From: Bog-473 sp963821755
GTDB lineage: Bacteria > Actinomycetota > Acidimicrobiia > Acidimicrobiales > RAAP-2
Direction of reading: 5' to 3'
DNA: 64,000 bases
NCBI GenBank assembly: GCA_963821755.1
Contig: CAWGEX010000002.1
Span: 248,001-312,000 of the forward strand
Position numbers and translations under genes: made by a program. Each line of letters starts with the position of its first letter. Positions within the stretch are counted from its first letter, which is position 1. Shown here one piece after another: positions 51,188 to 61,661 of the stretch. The notes below the pieces were generated by a model that was given only the letters and a program-made list of their open reading frames with translations, ran no database searches and was not told where the DNA came from.

Positions 51188-52672
51188 ATGAAGATGCACA
51201 TGACACGAACCGTCACGGCATTGGCCGGGTTGATCGCCGCCGTCGTCCTGGGCACCGCCGGCGGGGGCACCGTCGGCCCGTCAGCCGCGGGAGCCGCCGC
51301 TCCGGCTTCGACGTACCAGGCCACGGCCACCTTCACGGGCCCGATCACGACCGGAACGGTCATTGAACCGCTCAGTGCCAACCCCCTGAATTTCACCGCC
51401 AATGGCTACGTCCAACAGGAGTTCTTTGCCGCCGGCACCGCCACCGCCTTCACGGCGGAGTCCGAGCCGAGCAACGGCGAGTGGACCATCGCGCCGGGCA
51501 CCAAGGCCTCGTATCGGACCAGGATTCTGGTCCGGCGGCCGATGAACCCGGCCCGCTTCAACGGCAACGTGGTGGTCGAGTGGATGAATGTCTCGGCCGG
51601 CGAATCGGCCCCGGACTGGGACTACCTCAATCCGGAATTGATGCGTGCGGGCTATGCCTACGTGGCGGTGTCGGTCCAGCACCTGGGCGTGGACGGCGGC
51701 ACGCCGATCCTCGGGGCCCCGGGCGGCAGCGCTAACGCCACCTCCAGCGGCGGCCTGGTCGGGTCCGAACCGGCCCGCTACGGGACGCTCCACCAACCCG
51801 GCGATCAGTACGCGCTGGACATGTACGCCCAGATCGGACAGGCCCTGCACACTCCCAAGGACAACGTCCTGGGCCCGCTCCAGCCCAAGCACGTGCTGGC
51901 GTTGGGTGAGTCGCAGTCGGCCTTCTACCTGACGACGTTCGCCGACGCGCTGCAGCCGCTGACGCACACCTTCGACGGCATCTTCATCCACAGCCGGGGC
52001 GGCACCGGTGCCTCGCTGAGTGGTGCTTCCATCACGGGCAAGCAGCAGGGCCCGAGCAACCTGCGGATCCGCACCGACCTCAGCGTGCCGGTGTTCATGT
52101 TCGAGACCCAGACCGACCTCATCGAGCTCGGCTACGCCGCCGCCCGCCAGCCCAACACCCCGCGCATCCGCACGTGGCAGGTGGCCGGGACGTCCCATGC
52201 CGATGCCTACGAGGTCGCCAACAATGCGAGCATCCTCGGTTGCACCACGCCGGTGAATAATGGTCCCCAGCACACGGTGGTCCAGGCGGCCTTCGCCGCC
52301 TTCACGAAGTGGGTGGATGACGGGACGCCGCCGCCCAGCCCGGCCCCCTTCACCCTGAGCAGCACCACGCCCGCGGCCCTGGCGTTGGACAGCCACGGCA
52401 ACGTCATCGGTGGGGTGCGGACACCGGACGTCGATGTCCCGGTGTCGACGCTCAGCGGCGCGGGGCCGGCCGGGGCCAGCGCCATCTGTTCGCTGTTCGG
52501 GTCCGCCGTTCCCTTCAGCCCGGGCACCCTGACCAGCCTGTACCAGACCAAGAGCAACTACCTGGCCGCCTACACGGCCAACTTGGACAAGGCCATCAAG
52601 GGCGGGTACATCCTCAGCGCGGACCGGGCCACCCTCCTGGCCCAGGCCCAGCAGGTACAGATCCCCACGTAA
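51188..52672 (+). CDS. Secreted alpha/beta-hydrolase domain-containing protein
   Basis: The product of about 494 residues has a Sec signal peptide ('TALAGLIAAVVLGTAGG' then 'AAGAAAPAST'). The mature protein has 'NGNVVVEWMNVSAGESAPDW', 'KHVLALGESQSAFYLTTFAD' with nucleophile Ser in GESQS, 'VPVFMFETQTDLIELGYAAA' (acid) and 'WQVAGTSHADAYEV' (His), matching the alpha/beta hydrolase 10 type. It probably cleaves esters outside the cell. Start 51188 has GGGGGATGGAG 7 nt upstream; ATG 51176 is alternative. It follows the SDR by about 95 bp. Confidence 0.88.
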   Translation: MKMHMTRTVTALAGLIAAVVLGTAGGGTVGPSAAGAAAPASTYQATATFTGPITTGTVIEPLSANPLNFTANGYVQQEFFAAGTATAFTAESEPSNGEWTIAPGTKASYRTRILVRRPMNPARFNGNVVVEWMNVSAGESAPDWDYLNPELMRAGYAYVAVSVQHLGVDGGTPILGAPGGSANATSSGGLVGSEPARYGTLHQPGDQYALDMYAQIGQALHTPKDNVLGPLQPKHVLALGESQSAFYLTTFADALQPLTHTFDGIFIHSRGGTGASLSGASITGKQQGPSNLRIRTDLSVPVFMFETQTDLIELGYAAARQPNTPRIRTWQVAGTSHADAYEVANNASILGCTTPVNNGPQHTVVQAAFAAFTKWVDDGTPPPSPAPFTLSSTTPAALALDSHGNVIGGVRTPDVDVPVSTLSGAGPAGASAICSLFGSAVPFSPGTLTSLYQTKSNYLAAYTANLDKAIKGGYILSADRATLLAQAQQVQIPT

Positions 52673-52681
52673 CGGGTGCGA

Positions 52682-53437
52682 TCAGGCGGCGGGCACCGCG
52701 GCGATGAATTCAACGATGGACGGGGCAAACGCCGGGTCGCTGACCGCGCTCAAGTGGTTCCCACGGAGCAACTGGTAGGTGGCGCCGGGAATCTTCCGGG
52801 CCAGGACATCAGGCGGCCCGACCAGCGCATCAGCGTCACCGGTGAGGACCAATGTCGGCACAGCGATGTCCCCGAGTGCCGCCGGCGCGCCCACCGGCGC
52901 CCGTTGGATGGCGGCCAGGGCCAGGCGGTCGGCCCCGGTGCGCTCGGCGAATTGCCGAAACGCCCTGGCTCCGGGATCGTCGTCGGACCCGGAGCCGTCC
53001 GCCTCCATGGCGCGGGCGATGGCCCCACGCCTCGCCGGGCGCCGTGCCTCCCCCATGCGGCCACCGACGCCCCCGAGAATGAGGGAGCGGGCCCGGGGCT
53101 CGAGCGGGACGAGGCGCGCCGACACCAGGGACCCCATGGAATAGCCGACCGCGTCGACCTGGGTCAGCTCCAGATGATCCATGAGCGCCTGGATGTCGCG
53201 CCCCATGGCGTCGCCGCCGTAGGCCTCGGGGTCATGCGGCTTGGCTGACCGCCCGTGGCCGCGGGCATCCGGGGCCAGCACACGCCGGCCCGAGGCAACC
53301 AGCGCGTCGACCACGCCCGGGACCACCCAGTTGATGCGGTGATCGGCGGCGAAGCCGTGGGAGAGGATGACCGCCGGGCCGCGGCCGGCATCGAGGTAGG
53401 CGATCTCGAGGCCGTCGAATGAGCGAAACGTCTCCAT
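52682..53437 (-). CDS. Alpha/beta hydrolase
   Basis: The 251-residue protein starts METFRSFDGLEIAYLDAG, with AGGAG 7 nt upstream. It has 'GPAVILSHGFAADHRINW' (oxyanion hole), 'VLAPDARGHGRSAKP', the nucleophile elbow 'VDAVGYSMGSLVSARLV' (Ser in GYSMG), 'VPTLVLTGDADALVGPPD' (Asp) and 'YQLLRGNHLSAVSDPAFA' (His). This is a complete serine hydrolase triad. Likely an esterase or C-C bond hydrolase in the cytoplasm. It is convergent with the secreted hydrolase, 9 bp between stops. Confidence 0.92.
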   Translation of the reverse strand: METFRSFDGLEIAYLDAGRGPAVILSHGFAADHRINWVVPGVVDALVASGRRVLAPDARGHGRSAKPHDPEAYGGDAMGRDIQALMDHLELTQVDAVGYSMGSLVSARLVPLEPRARSLILGGVGGRMGEARRPARRGAIARAMEADGSGSDDDPGARAFRQFAERTGADRLALAAIQRAPVGAPAALGDIAVPTLVLTGDADALVGPPDVLARKIPGATYQLLRGNHLSAVSDPAFAPSIVEFIAAVPAA

Positions 53438-53492
53438 TGGCTTGCTCCTGTGCTCGATGCGGACCCTACGCGAAGCGTCTCGACGCCCGTGG

Positions 53493-55181
53493 TCAGTTGC
53501 GCAACATGGTCCCGGCGAGGTCGCCGGTGTGGCGGCCGTCCTCGAGCGACACGCGCCCATTGACAAGGGTGGCCCGATAGCCGCTGGAGCCCTGGACATA
53601 GCGACCGGCACCACCGGGGAAGTCGAAGACGTACTCAGGCAGCTTCAGGGCCAGGGCATCGAGATCGATGACGTTGACGTCGGCGAAGCCTCCCGGGCGC
53701 AGGACACCGCGATCGGTGATCCCGAAGAGCTCGGCCGTGTCGGACGTCAGCCGACGCACGCCCTCCTCGACAGAGAACACGCCCTGGTCACGAACCCAGT
53801 TCACCAGCATGTAGGTGGGTTGGCTGGCGTCCATGATCTGCCCGACGTGAGCTCCGGCATCGGCCAGGCCCATCACCACGTTCGGGTCGGACAGCATCTC
53901 CTCGACGGCGTCGAGGCGCTGGTTCAAGAATGGGTAGTTGAGCAGCACGCGGCCATTGGTCTCGAGCGACATTTCGATGAACGCCTCGACCGCGCTGACG
54001 CCGCGCCGGGCGGCCACGGCGGCGATCGAGTTCTCGGGATCGTGGGCGTAGTCCAGCGAATCGTCATCGAGCACGTAGGTGCTGCGGAGGAATGCGTCGC
54101 CTTGGAGACCAACTCCGTCCTCGATCAGCTGGGTGCGGCTCGTCGGATCCCGCAACACGGCGAGCTTCTCGGGCAAGGACAGCTTCCCCAGCCGCTTCCA
54201 CGAAGCTGCGCTGTCGAAGGGAGTCCGATGCGACAAGCCGAACAAGATCCCGATGCCCCGCGCGGTGGTCTGGGGGCGCACGTGGGCGCCGTGGGCATTT
54301 CCCCGGTCGACCTGCTCGAGGACCCGGCGGTAGAGGTCGTCGAGGAGGAAGGTGTGGGCCAGTCCGAAGGTGAGCGGGCGGCCCGACGCGATGGAGATCT
54401 CGGCCATCATGTCGACCTCGGTGCGAATGGCCGCGTAGGCGTCGCTGGCGCCCTCGCCGAGGCGGGCGGCGGCCTCGAAGACTCCTCGCCCACGGCGTCC
54501 CATGACGGCCGCAATGGCCGTCAACTCGTCCCCCGTGGCCCACGTGCCGGGCACCGGGCGGCCGTCGGGCACGCGGTGCAGGAGCGTGCGCGACGTCGAG
54601 AACCCGAGTGCGCCGGCGCCGATGGCTTCGTCGACCAGCGCGCACATGGCATCGATGTCGGCCGCGGTGGCGGGCTCCTCACTCAGGCTGCGCTCCCCCA
54701 TGGCGTGCACCCGCACCGCACAATGGCCGACCATCCCCCCCACGTTCACACCCTTGGGCCAACGACCGACCGCCTCGAGATACTCGCCGTATGAGGTCCA
54801 GTCCCACGCCAGGCCGGACATGATGCTGTCGGCCGGGATGTCCTCCACGGACTCCATCATCTTCGCCAGCTGTTCGCGGTCGGCTTCCTTGCATGGCGCG
54901 AAGGTCACCCCGCAGTTACCGAGGACCACCGACGTCACCCCGTGCCAGCACGACGACGAACCGATCGGGTCCCACGCCAGCTGGGCGTCGAGGTGGGTAT
55001 GGATGTCGACAAAACCCGGCGTGACGATGCAACCCTCGGCGTCGATCTCGCGCCGTGCTCCATCCTCGACCACGCCGACCTCGGTGATCCGGTCACCATC
55101 CACGGCCAGGTCGCCGACAGTTCCCGGGGCGCCGGTTCCGTCAACGATGAGTCCGTTCCGAATCAAGAGGTCGTGTGCCAT
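53493..55181 (-). CDS. N-acyl-D-amino-acid deacylase-like amidohydrolase
   Basis: The 562-residue metalloenzyme has 'LLIRNGLIVDGTGAPGTVG' (beta-sandwich), 'VTPGFVDIHTHLDAQLAWDP' (HxH metal pair), 'VTSVVLGNCGVTFAPC' with a metal-bridging Cys region, 'MVGHCAVRVHAMGERSLSE', 'GALGFSTSRTLLHRVPDG', 'VVMGLADAGAHVGQIMDAS' (catalytic Asp) and 'LRPGGFADVNVIDLDAL'. The order matches D-aminoacylase and its dihydropyrimidinase-like relatives. D-amino acid N-acyl release or a related amide hydrolysis is the best guess. Confidence 0.92.
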   Translation of the reverse strand: MAHDLLIRNGLIVDGTGAPGTVGDLAVDGDRITEVGVVEDGARREIDAEGCIVTPGFVDIHTHLDAQLAWDPIGSSSCWHGVTSVVLGNCGVTFAPCKEADREQLAKMMESVEDIPADSIMSGLAWDWTSYGEYLEAVGRWPKGVNVGGMVGHCAVRVHAMGERSLSEEPATAADIDAMCALVDEAIGAGALGFSTSRTLLHRVPDGRPVPGTWATGDELTAIAAVMGRRGRGVFEAAARLGEGASDAYAAIRTEVDMMAEISIASGRPLTFGLAHTFLLDDLYRRVLEQVDRGNAHGAHVRPQTTARGIGILFGLSHRTPFDSAASWKRLGKLSLPEKLAVLRDPTSRTQLIEDGVGLQGDAFLRSTYVLDDDSLDYAHDPENSIAAVAARRGVSAVEAFIEMSLETNGRVLLNYPFLNQRLDAVEEMLSDPNVVMGLADAGAHVGQIMDASQPTYMLVNWVRDQGVFSVEEGVRRLTSDTAELFGITDRGVLRPGGFADVNVIDLDALALKLPEYVFDFPGGAGRYVQGSSGYRATLVNGRVSLEDGRHTGDLAGTMLRN

Positions 55182-55339
55182 CAGAGCAGTGTCTCACGAT
55201 TGCGAGGAAAATGACGGGCTGTCGCGGCAGCGCCGAATCGGGATCCGAGAGGAGAGGGACGGAACTCGCCGCGGTGCCACTCAGACGCGGGGCGGCGGAC
55301 GGGTCTGGCGATCCGGTCAGGACCTTTCGCCTGAACCCG

Positions 55340-56828
55340 TCACCTGGCCTCGACGTCACGCAGCGCCAACACCGTCGGCCGGTCGGTACTCAGCGGTGCA
55401 ACGAGCTCGACCCGCAGGCCCTCGGGCGTCGGCTCGGCGTGGAGTCGGCGTCCGTCGAGCATGGCCACCGACGACGCGGCGGTGGCGTGGACCTCGTGCA
55501 GGAGCACGCTGGTCGGACCCCCCGCGCTCGGCTCGACGGGCCGGTCCGATTGTGCGGTCGCCAGGCGGACAAACGCCAGGACGAGGGCGTCACGCGCGGT
55601 GTAGCGGACCTCGACGCCGCCGGGGCCACGCCCGGTCGGATGCACCCAGGGCCTGGTGGCCATGATGGCGTCGCCCACGTCGTCGGTGAAGCTGGCCAGC
55701 CAGTCCAGGCGTCGCAGCTGGGCCTCGGCGATCTGGGCGTCGGCGCCTCGTGGGTCCCACGTTGAGCAGCAGGTTGCCGCCCTTGGCCGCGATGTCGACC
55801 AGAGACCACAGGAGGTCGCGCTCAGAGATGAAGTCGTCCTCGTCTGACGTCTTGTTGTAACCGAAGCTGTGGTCCATGCCGCGCACGCACTCCCAGGGGG
55901 AGGGCTGGACCGAATCGAACACGGTGTACTCCGGCGTGCGCACATCGAACAGCGGGGGCTTCGGTGGGACGATCCCCCGGTCCGCCGCCGCCTGGCGGGC
56001 CGTGTAGCGGTCGAGCAGGTGCCGCCCGGGCGCCGACTTGGCCACCCGCCACAGCGGCGACCAGGGCATGAAGCGGTCGTTGACCACTCCGTCGGGCACC
56101 GCGGCGTAGTAGTCGGCCAGGAGTCGGGCCAGCCGGGGCAGCGGCGCCGGCCATGAGATGTCGTTCCACAGGACGCTGGGGCGGTAGCGCTCGATGAGTT
56201 CTCGGACGTGGGCCTCGGCGTACGCGACGTACTCCCCCCGGGGCTGGGCGGCCAGCAGATCACTGAACGAGCCGATCGGCTGATCATTGAAGGTCCAGTC
56301 CAGTCCACCCGAGTAGTACACGCCGAAGCGCATATGGTGACGCCGGACGGCATCGGCCATCTCGCCCACGACATCGCGCCTCGAGTGGAAACCCCGACGG
56401 TGCGGGTTGGCCACGTCCGTGGGCCACAGGCAGTAGCCATCGTGATGCTTGGTGACCATCACCACGTACCGTGCGCCGGTGGCGGCGAAGCGAGCGGCCC
56501 AGTCCTCCGGGTCCCAGCCGGCGTGGCCCGCTTCGAAGTCGGCGATGAAGGATTCGTAGCCCCTCTGCGGGTAGGTGGCGGCGTGAAACCTGGCCGCCGG
56601 GCTCTCGGGGAAGCGAAGCGAGTTCTGGTACCACTCGACATAAGGGGACCACGCCAGGGCACGGGGATCGCCCCGGGCCAGGAGCGCGCCCATGTCGCTG
56701 TCGACCGGGGCGAACGCCGGTACCGACGCCGGGGTCCAATGCACGAAGATCCCCAGCTTGGCGTCGCTCCACCAGGCCGGCACCCGGTGCCGGCGCACCG
56801 AGTCCGTCAGCGCGCGGGAGCCCGGCAC
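55340..56828 (-). CDS. GH29 alpha-L-fucosidase-like glycoside hydrolase, frameshifted near 55748
   Basis: The N-terminal catalytic barrel shows 'AWWSDAKLGIFVHWTPASVP', 'ARYVVMVTKHHDGYCLWPTD', 'MRFGVYYSGGLDWTFND' with the GH29 Asp nucleophile region, 'ELIERYRPSVLWNDISW' and 'DIAAKGGNLLLNVGP'. After LLLNVGP the frame breaks; 'GADAQIAEAQLRRLDWL' and the C-terminal beta-domain continue in another frame to 55340. Deleting one base at about 55748 gives NVGPTGADAQ, the canonical sequence. The GTG start at 56828 is 17 bp after the substrate-binding protein gene, so it is in the liv-like operon. No signal peptide is seen; it would be cytoplasmic, acting on imported fucosides or related sugars. Confidence 0.85.
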
Positions 56829-56845
56829 CCGCCTCGGGCCCCGGC

Positions 56846-58540
56846 TCAGGTGCCGCTTTGGGCCGGCGACGGATAGGTGGGTATCCGCTCGGCCGCAGGC
56901 GGCGTGGTGTACAGCGCCACGGCCCCCGACTTCTGAAACGCCTTGGACGTCCCGGTCGGCCACTGGCCCGGAAGGTAGCGCTTCCCACCGTCGACGTACT
57001 CGTAGAGCCCCGCGCCGGACCGGTTCAGCTCATCGGGTCCCGAGATCGACGGATTCCACCAGACCTCCGTGGCGTCGTCGACGCCGCCGTAGTCGGTCCC
57101 GGCCCAGATCCCATGATTGCCGTAGGACAGCGACGGCTGGGTGATGGCTCGGGGCGTGGGGGCGCCGGCGAATAGCGCCTTCTGGAAGTTCGCAGCCGTC
57201 AGGTCAGGTCCGATTCCCTGGAGGACGGCGTAGAACAACGCGTCGTCGATGACCGAGACGGCCGCGCCCGTCAGGTCGGGCGGCTTGTGGCCGAAGTACC
57301 ATTCGTACAGGGGAATGGCACCGGTCACCCCGGTGCGGGCCGCACCGAAGGACACGCCGAAGGCGTGCGCCCACTGCCGCTGGTCGTAGGTCCGGCCGAA
57401 GGCGGCGGTATCGGTCAGCACCGAGCCGGAGACGATCCACTCGGGGAAGTAATTCTGGGCCGTGGCGGCGCGGGTCAGCGTCTGGGGCGCGATGGGGTCG
57501 CCCGAGAAGATCACCGACGTCACCCCGGCCGCTTTGAGCTTGGCGATGAGCGCCGGCGCCTGGGTCTGCAGATCGGTGGGCGATGCGTACGTCACGTACT
57601 GGGCCACGTTGATGCCGGCCGATGTGAAGCTCTTCTTCCAGTCCGTGAGCAGCGTGGCCGTGTCGGCCCCGTTGACCAGGTCGATCATGCCGAACTTGCG
57701 TTTCTGCTTGGTGAAGTCGCTCTCGCCGGCGAAGGTGGCGTCTTTCCCGTTGACCTGCTTTTTGAGGAATTCCGTCACGTGGACGATCGACTGCTGGGGC
57801 AGCATCCCGAGCGACCAGACGTACGGGGACCGCTGTTGGAAGTAGCTGTTGGTGGTGCCGTCCCCGCAGTCGATGCACAGCACATGGCGGGCGGCGAGCT
57901 CGTCGGCGAACGACGTGGTGAGGATGGGGCCGCCCCAGACCGCGAAGGGCTTGATGTTGGTGGCGATGGTCACCGCGTCGGCCCGTGCTGAGACGGGATC
58001 GTCCGAGACACCCGTCGCCGTGAAGGGGACCAGCACCACCTTGCGGCCGTAGGTCTCGAAGAAGTGGTTGTAGAACGTGACCCAGTCCTGCATGGTCTGG
58101 ATGTTCTGGGCGTTGGTGGCCGTGTCCTTGATGGCCGATTCGATGTAATTGAGGATCGGGTCGGTGGCCTGGGGGACGTAGTAGACGACCTTGATGGTCG
58201 AGGCTGTCACGCCCTGCGTGGTGGTGCCGCCGTTGTTACCGGTGAACGGCGCGTAGCACGCGGCGGCGAAGAAGCTCGGGTATTTCAGCGTGCCGGTCGG
58301 CACGTTGCAGCGACTGCCCCAGTTGATCGAGCCCACCTTGCCCTCGGCCTTGGCCTGCGAGAAGGACAGCACCCCGGCCGGCGCAGCCGGGGCGGCAGCC
58401 GCGCTCGTGGTCGAGGCCTGCGCCGGGAGGGTGGTGCCCACCATCGTGCCGATGACGGCCATGGTGGCCACGACGGTGAGCAGCCGGCTGAAGGGCCTCC
58501 CCGTACGGGCCTCGGCCAACGGTGACCTCAGTTGCGACAT
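56846..58540 (-). CDS. ABC transporter substrate-binding protein, branched-chain amino acid type (Peripla_BP_6)
   Basis: The 564-residue exported protein has a signal peptide ('LLTVVATMAVIGTMVGTT' then 'LPAQAST') and a LivJ-like two-lobe fold: 'STIKVVYYVPQATDPIL', 'PFAVWGGPILTTSFADELAA', 'SPYVWSLGMLPQQSIVHVTE', 'TSAGINVAQYVTYASPTDLQ' and 'YFPEWIVSGSVLTDTAAFG'. AGGGGGG lies upstream of the ATG 58540. It is larger than classical LivJ (about 370) because of an N-terminal extension and inserts, suggesting a ligand other than a simple amino acid. It follows the MFS-LivF-LivG gene in the operon. Confidence 0.9.
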   Translation of the reverse strand: MSQLRSPLAEARTGRPFSRLLTVVATMAVIGTMVGTTLPAQASTTSAAAAPAAPAGVLSFSQAKAEGKVGSINWGSRCNVPTGTLKYPSFFAAACYAPFTGNNGGTTTQGVTASTIKVVYYVPQATDPILNYIESAIKDTATNAQNIQTMQDWVTFYNHFFETYGRKVVLVPFTATGVSDDPVSARADAVTIATNIKPFAVWGGPILTTSFADELAARHVLCIDCGDGTTNSYFQQRSPYVWSLGMLPQQSIVHVTEFLKKQVNGKDATFAGESDFTKQKRKFGMIDLVNGADTATLLTDWKKSFTSAGINVAQYVTYASPTDLQTQAPALIAKLKAAGVTSVIFSGDPIAPQTLTRAATAQNYFPEWIVSGSVLTDTAAFGRTYDQRQWAHAFGVSFGAARTGVTGAIPLYEWYFGHKPPDLTGAAVSVIDDALFYAVLQGIGPDLTAANFQKALFAGAPTPRAITQPSLSYGNHGIWAGTDYGGVDDATEVWWNPSISGPDELNRSGAGLYEYVDGGKRYLPGQWPTGTSKAFQKSGAVALYTTPPAAERIPTYPSPAQSGT

Positions 58541-58609
58541 CGCTTCCCCCCTCGTGCGTCTGCCGAACTGTACCCACCCGGCGGCGTCCCGGCTGGTCGG
58601 CGGCGACGT

Positions 58610-61600
58610 TCAGGAGGCGGGAGCGGGCCGCGGGGCCGCAACGGTGTCGGACCGTGCGATGGCCGTTGCGTTCTCACCCAGGTACGAGGCGATGACCAGG
58701 GGGTCGCGCAGGACGGCGTCGGGCGATCCCTCGACCAAGAGACTTCCCTGGTCCAAGGCGACCAGGCGATCGGCCAGGCCGGCCAGGAGGGGCATGTCGT
58801 GCTCGATCACGACCAGGCCGGCGCCGAGCAAGTCCCGGATGCGGATGAGCAACGGGCCGAGCGCCTCGGACTCCCGCTGGGCGATGCCACTCGAGGGTTC
58901 ATCGAGGAGCACCACCGAGGGGCGGTGGGCCACCACGCAGGCCAGGTCGACCACGCGGCGCGTCCCGGTCGAGAGCTCCCGAACCAACTTGGACCGGTAC
59001 GCCTCCAGACTGAGCAGCTCAATGAGCTCGTCGACGGCGGCCCGGAGCCTGCGTTCCGAGCCCATCCAGGCCGGAAGATGGAGGCCGGCGTGGGGTGGGG
59101 CGGTGACGCCGGGCCGCCGTTTCAACGCCACCGTGATGGTCTCTTCTACCGTCATGGCGGGAAAGAGCATTGCGTCCTGGAAGGAACGGCCCAGGCCGAG
59201 GCGGGCCCGCCGGTCGGGCCCGAAGCGGGTGATGTCGATCCCGCCGACCCGCACTATGCCGCTTTCGGCGCGGGTGAAGCCCGAGATCAGATCCAGGAGC
59301 GTCGTCTTGCCGGCGCCGTTGGGCCCGATGACCCCCACGATCTCGGCCGGGGCGACCAAGAGAGTCACGTCGCTGACCGCCTGGATGCCACCGAAGCGGA
59401 CCGAGAGGCCCCGGGCCTCCAGGGCCGGCATCGCGTTCGCCTCCGCCTGGCTGGGCGACGCCGGCACCCTTGCCGCCGTCGCTGTTGTCGCCACCGCCCC
59501 GTTCCCCCGAACGTGTCCGGGCACCAACGGGCCCCGGGCGGCATCGGTTCGTGCGGCGGCGCCTTCCAGGAAAACCGAGCGCAAGATGTCGGGTCGCTCC
59601 AGCAGCTCCGCAGTCGGTCCGTGGAACCGGATCTCACCCTTCTCCATGAAGTAGGCGGTCTGAGCCATCGACAGCGCGAGGTTCACCGACTGCTCCACCA
59701 GGATCACCGTGGTGCCTCGCGAGCGGATCAACTCAATGATGGGGAGCAGCTGCTCGACGACCACCGGGGCCAGGCCGAGGCTGAGCTCGTCGATGAGCAA
59801 CAGCCGGGGTCGGGCCAGGAAGGCCATGGATAACGCCAGCATCTGCTGCTGGCCCCCCGAGAGGTTGGCGGCGGGATCATTGAGGCGGCTGGCCAATGCG
59901 GGGAACATGTCCAGCACCTCGGTGACTCGCTGGGCGTTCTGCTGGCGACGGTGACGGTCGAGCCAGCCGGCCACCCGCAGGTTCTCCTGCACCGAGAGCC
60001 CGGGGAACACCCCCTGGCCGCCGGGCACCTGGGTGATACCCAAGGCGGCGATCTCGTTGGGCGGCGCATGGGTGATATCCCGGCCGTCGAATATGACTGC
60101 CCCCTTGTCCGCCTCCACCACGCCGCAGATCGCCTTGAGGAGGGTGGACTTGCCCGCACCATTGGTGCCGAGCAGGGCGATGATCTCCCCCTCGTCCACT
60201 TCGAGATCGACGTCGAAGAGGACCTGGACCTGGCCGTAATACACGTTGAGTCCCCGCACCAGCAACAACTTGACCTGACCCTCGCGGCGGGCGAAGAGGA
60301 CTTCGGACCGTGCGGCGGCCAATGTCCGGACCTGGGTGATGTCCCGGTCGATGACTCGTCCGGCGGTGGAGAGGATCAGGCCCCCGATGAGGAACACCGG
60401 CACCAGGATCAGCATGCCGATCCGGATGCCGGCGGTGTCGGCGATGGCCCCGACGATGGGCAGGATGATCAATCCCGGGATCACCCAGAGTGCGCCCATG
60501 GAAAATCCCAGGGACCTCGAGCGGGCCGGGATGGCCAACGAGAGCGACCCGTAGATGCCGGCGCCTATGGCGGCCAGCGAGGCCGTGACCGCCATGTTGA
60601 CCACGATGGTGACCCACAGGATGGGCACCAGGGCGAAGAGCACGAGAAGCCCGGCGGCGACCGCTGCGACCACCGCCAAGAAGCGGATGATCAGGCCCGG
60701 ATCCTTGACGATCAGCTTGCTGCCCACGTGGGCGCCGATGGCCAGGCCGACGAGCTGTGCCGGCTCGGCCGCCGCCGCCACCCAACCCCGCTGGACGACG
60801 TCGAGTCCGAACTTCTGCTGATAGAGGAGCGAAGCCAGCGAGGCGAAACCCACCAGTGAGGCGGCCAGGAACGGCAGGGCGAAGAAGATCCGCCGCAGGC
60901 TCTCGACCTTCCACACCGTGCGCCAGCCCTCGGCGAACGACGGCGGCGGCTCTTCGGTCAACGAGGGCGTCGGTGACGCCCATGGCCATCCGCTCCTGGA
61001 TCCCCCGGCTCGGCTCCCTCAGGCGCAGGCCGAGGAGGACCAGGATCACCACCGGAACGGAGAGCACGATGAACGGTGCCCGCCACCCGAGCCAGGCGGC
61101 CAGCCCACCGGCCAGGATCGGGCCGAGGAAGGCACCCACGGCGTTCGAGCCGAAGTAGAAGCTGTAGACGCGGGGCCGCGAATTGATCGGATACCAGTCG
61201 GCGATCAGCGGGTTGTGGGTCGGGCCGACGGTGGCTTTCCCGATCCCGGCCCCCGACTGCATGAGCACGAGCATCCACGCCGCGATGGCCAGTCCGGTTC
61301 CGAAGACGAAGCCGGCGAAGATGGTGGCACCGAGCAACATGAGGCGAACCCGGTTGTGGCGATCGGCCGCCTGGGCGATCGGCACCTGCAACGCCAGGCC
61401 CACCACAGCGGCGACCGCCACCACCGAGAGAATGCCGGCATTCGACAAGTGGAAGGCGTCACGGATGTTGGGCAGCAGGATCCCGAACGAGGTGTCGTTC
61501 ATCTGGGTCACCATGTTGAGTCCGAACAGGATCAGTAACGCGTAGACCGGGCCACCCCCCGTGATGTCGCCGAGCCAGTGGCTTGGGTGCCGGAGGGCCG

Positions 61601-61661
61601 CTCTGACCCGCGGCCCAATCGGGGCGGACGGCGGCGGCGCCACGGGAGGAGGCGAGATCAC
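58610..61661 (-). CDS. MFS-LivF-LivG triple fusion transporter protein, frameshifted near 60962
   Basis: From the GTG at 61661 the product has a 12-helix MFS domain (about residues 1-460), then a LivF-like ATPase (about 464-705: Walker A 'LLGTNGAGKST', signature 'LSGGQQQ', Walker B 'LLLIDELSLGLAP') and a LivG-like ATPase (about 746-1000: 'VIGPNGAGKTT', degenerate signature 'LSTGTRR', 'VVLLDEPSSGIA'). The MFS N-half includes 'GLNMVTQMNDTSFGILLPN' and 'LQVPIAQAADRHNRVRLML'; after 'MAMGVTDAL' the frame shifts and 'TEEPPPSFAEGWRTVWKV' begins the second half. One extra base explains the break. The start overlaps the LivHM stop as GTGA. The ATPases should drive the LivHM permease; the job of the MFS domain in the same chain is unknown. 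Confidence 0.88.

Noticed and set aside
58290..59654. 454-codon plus-strand frame, and an overlapping 433-codon one
   Set aside because: Antisense to the binding protein and LivG ATPase, both with clear motifs.
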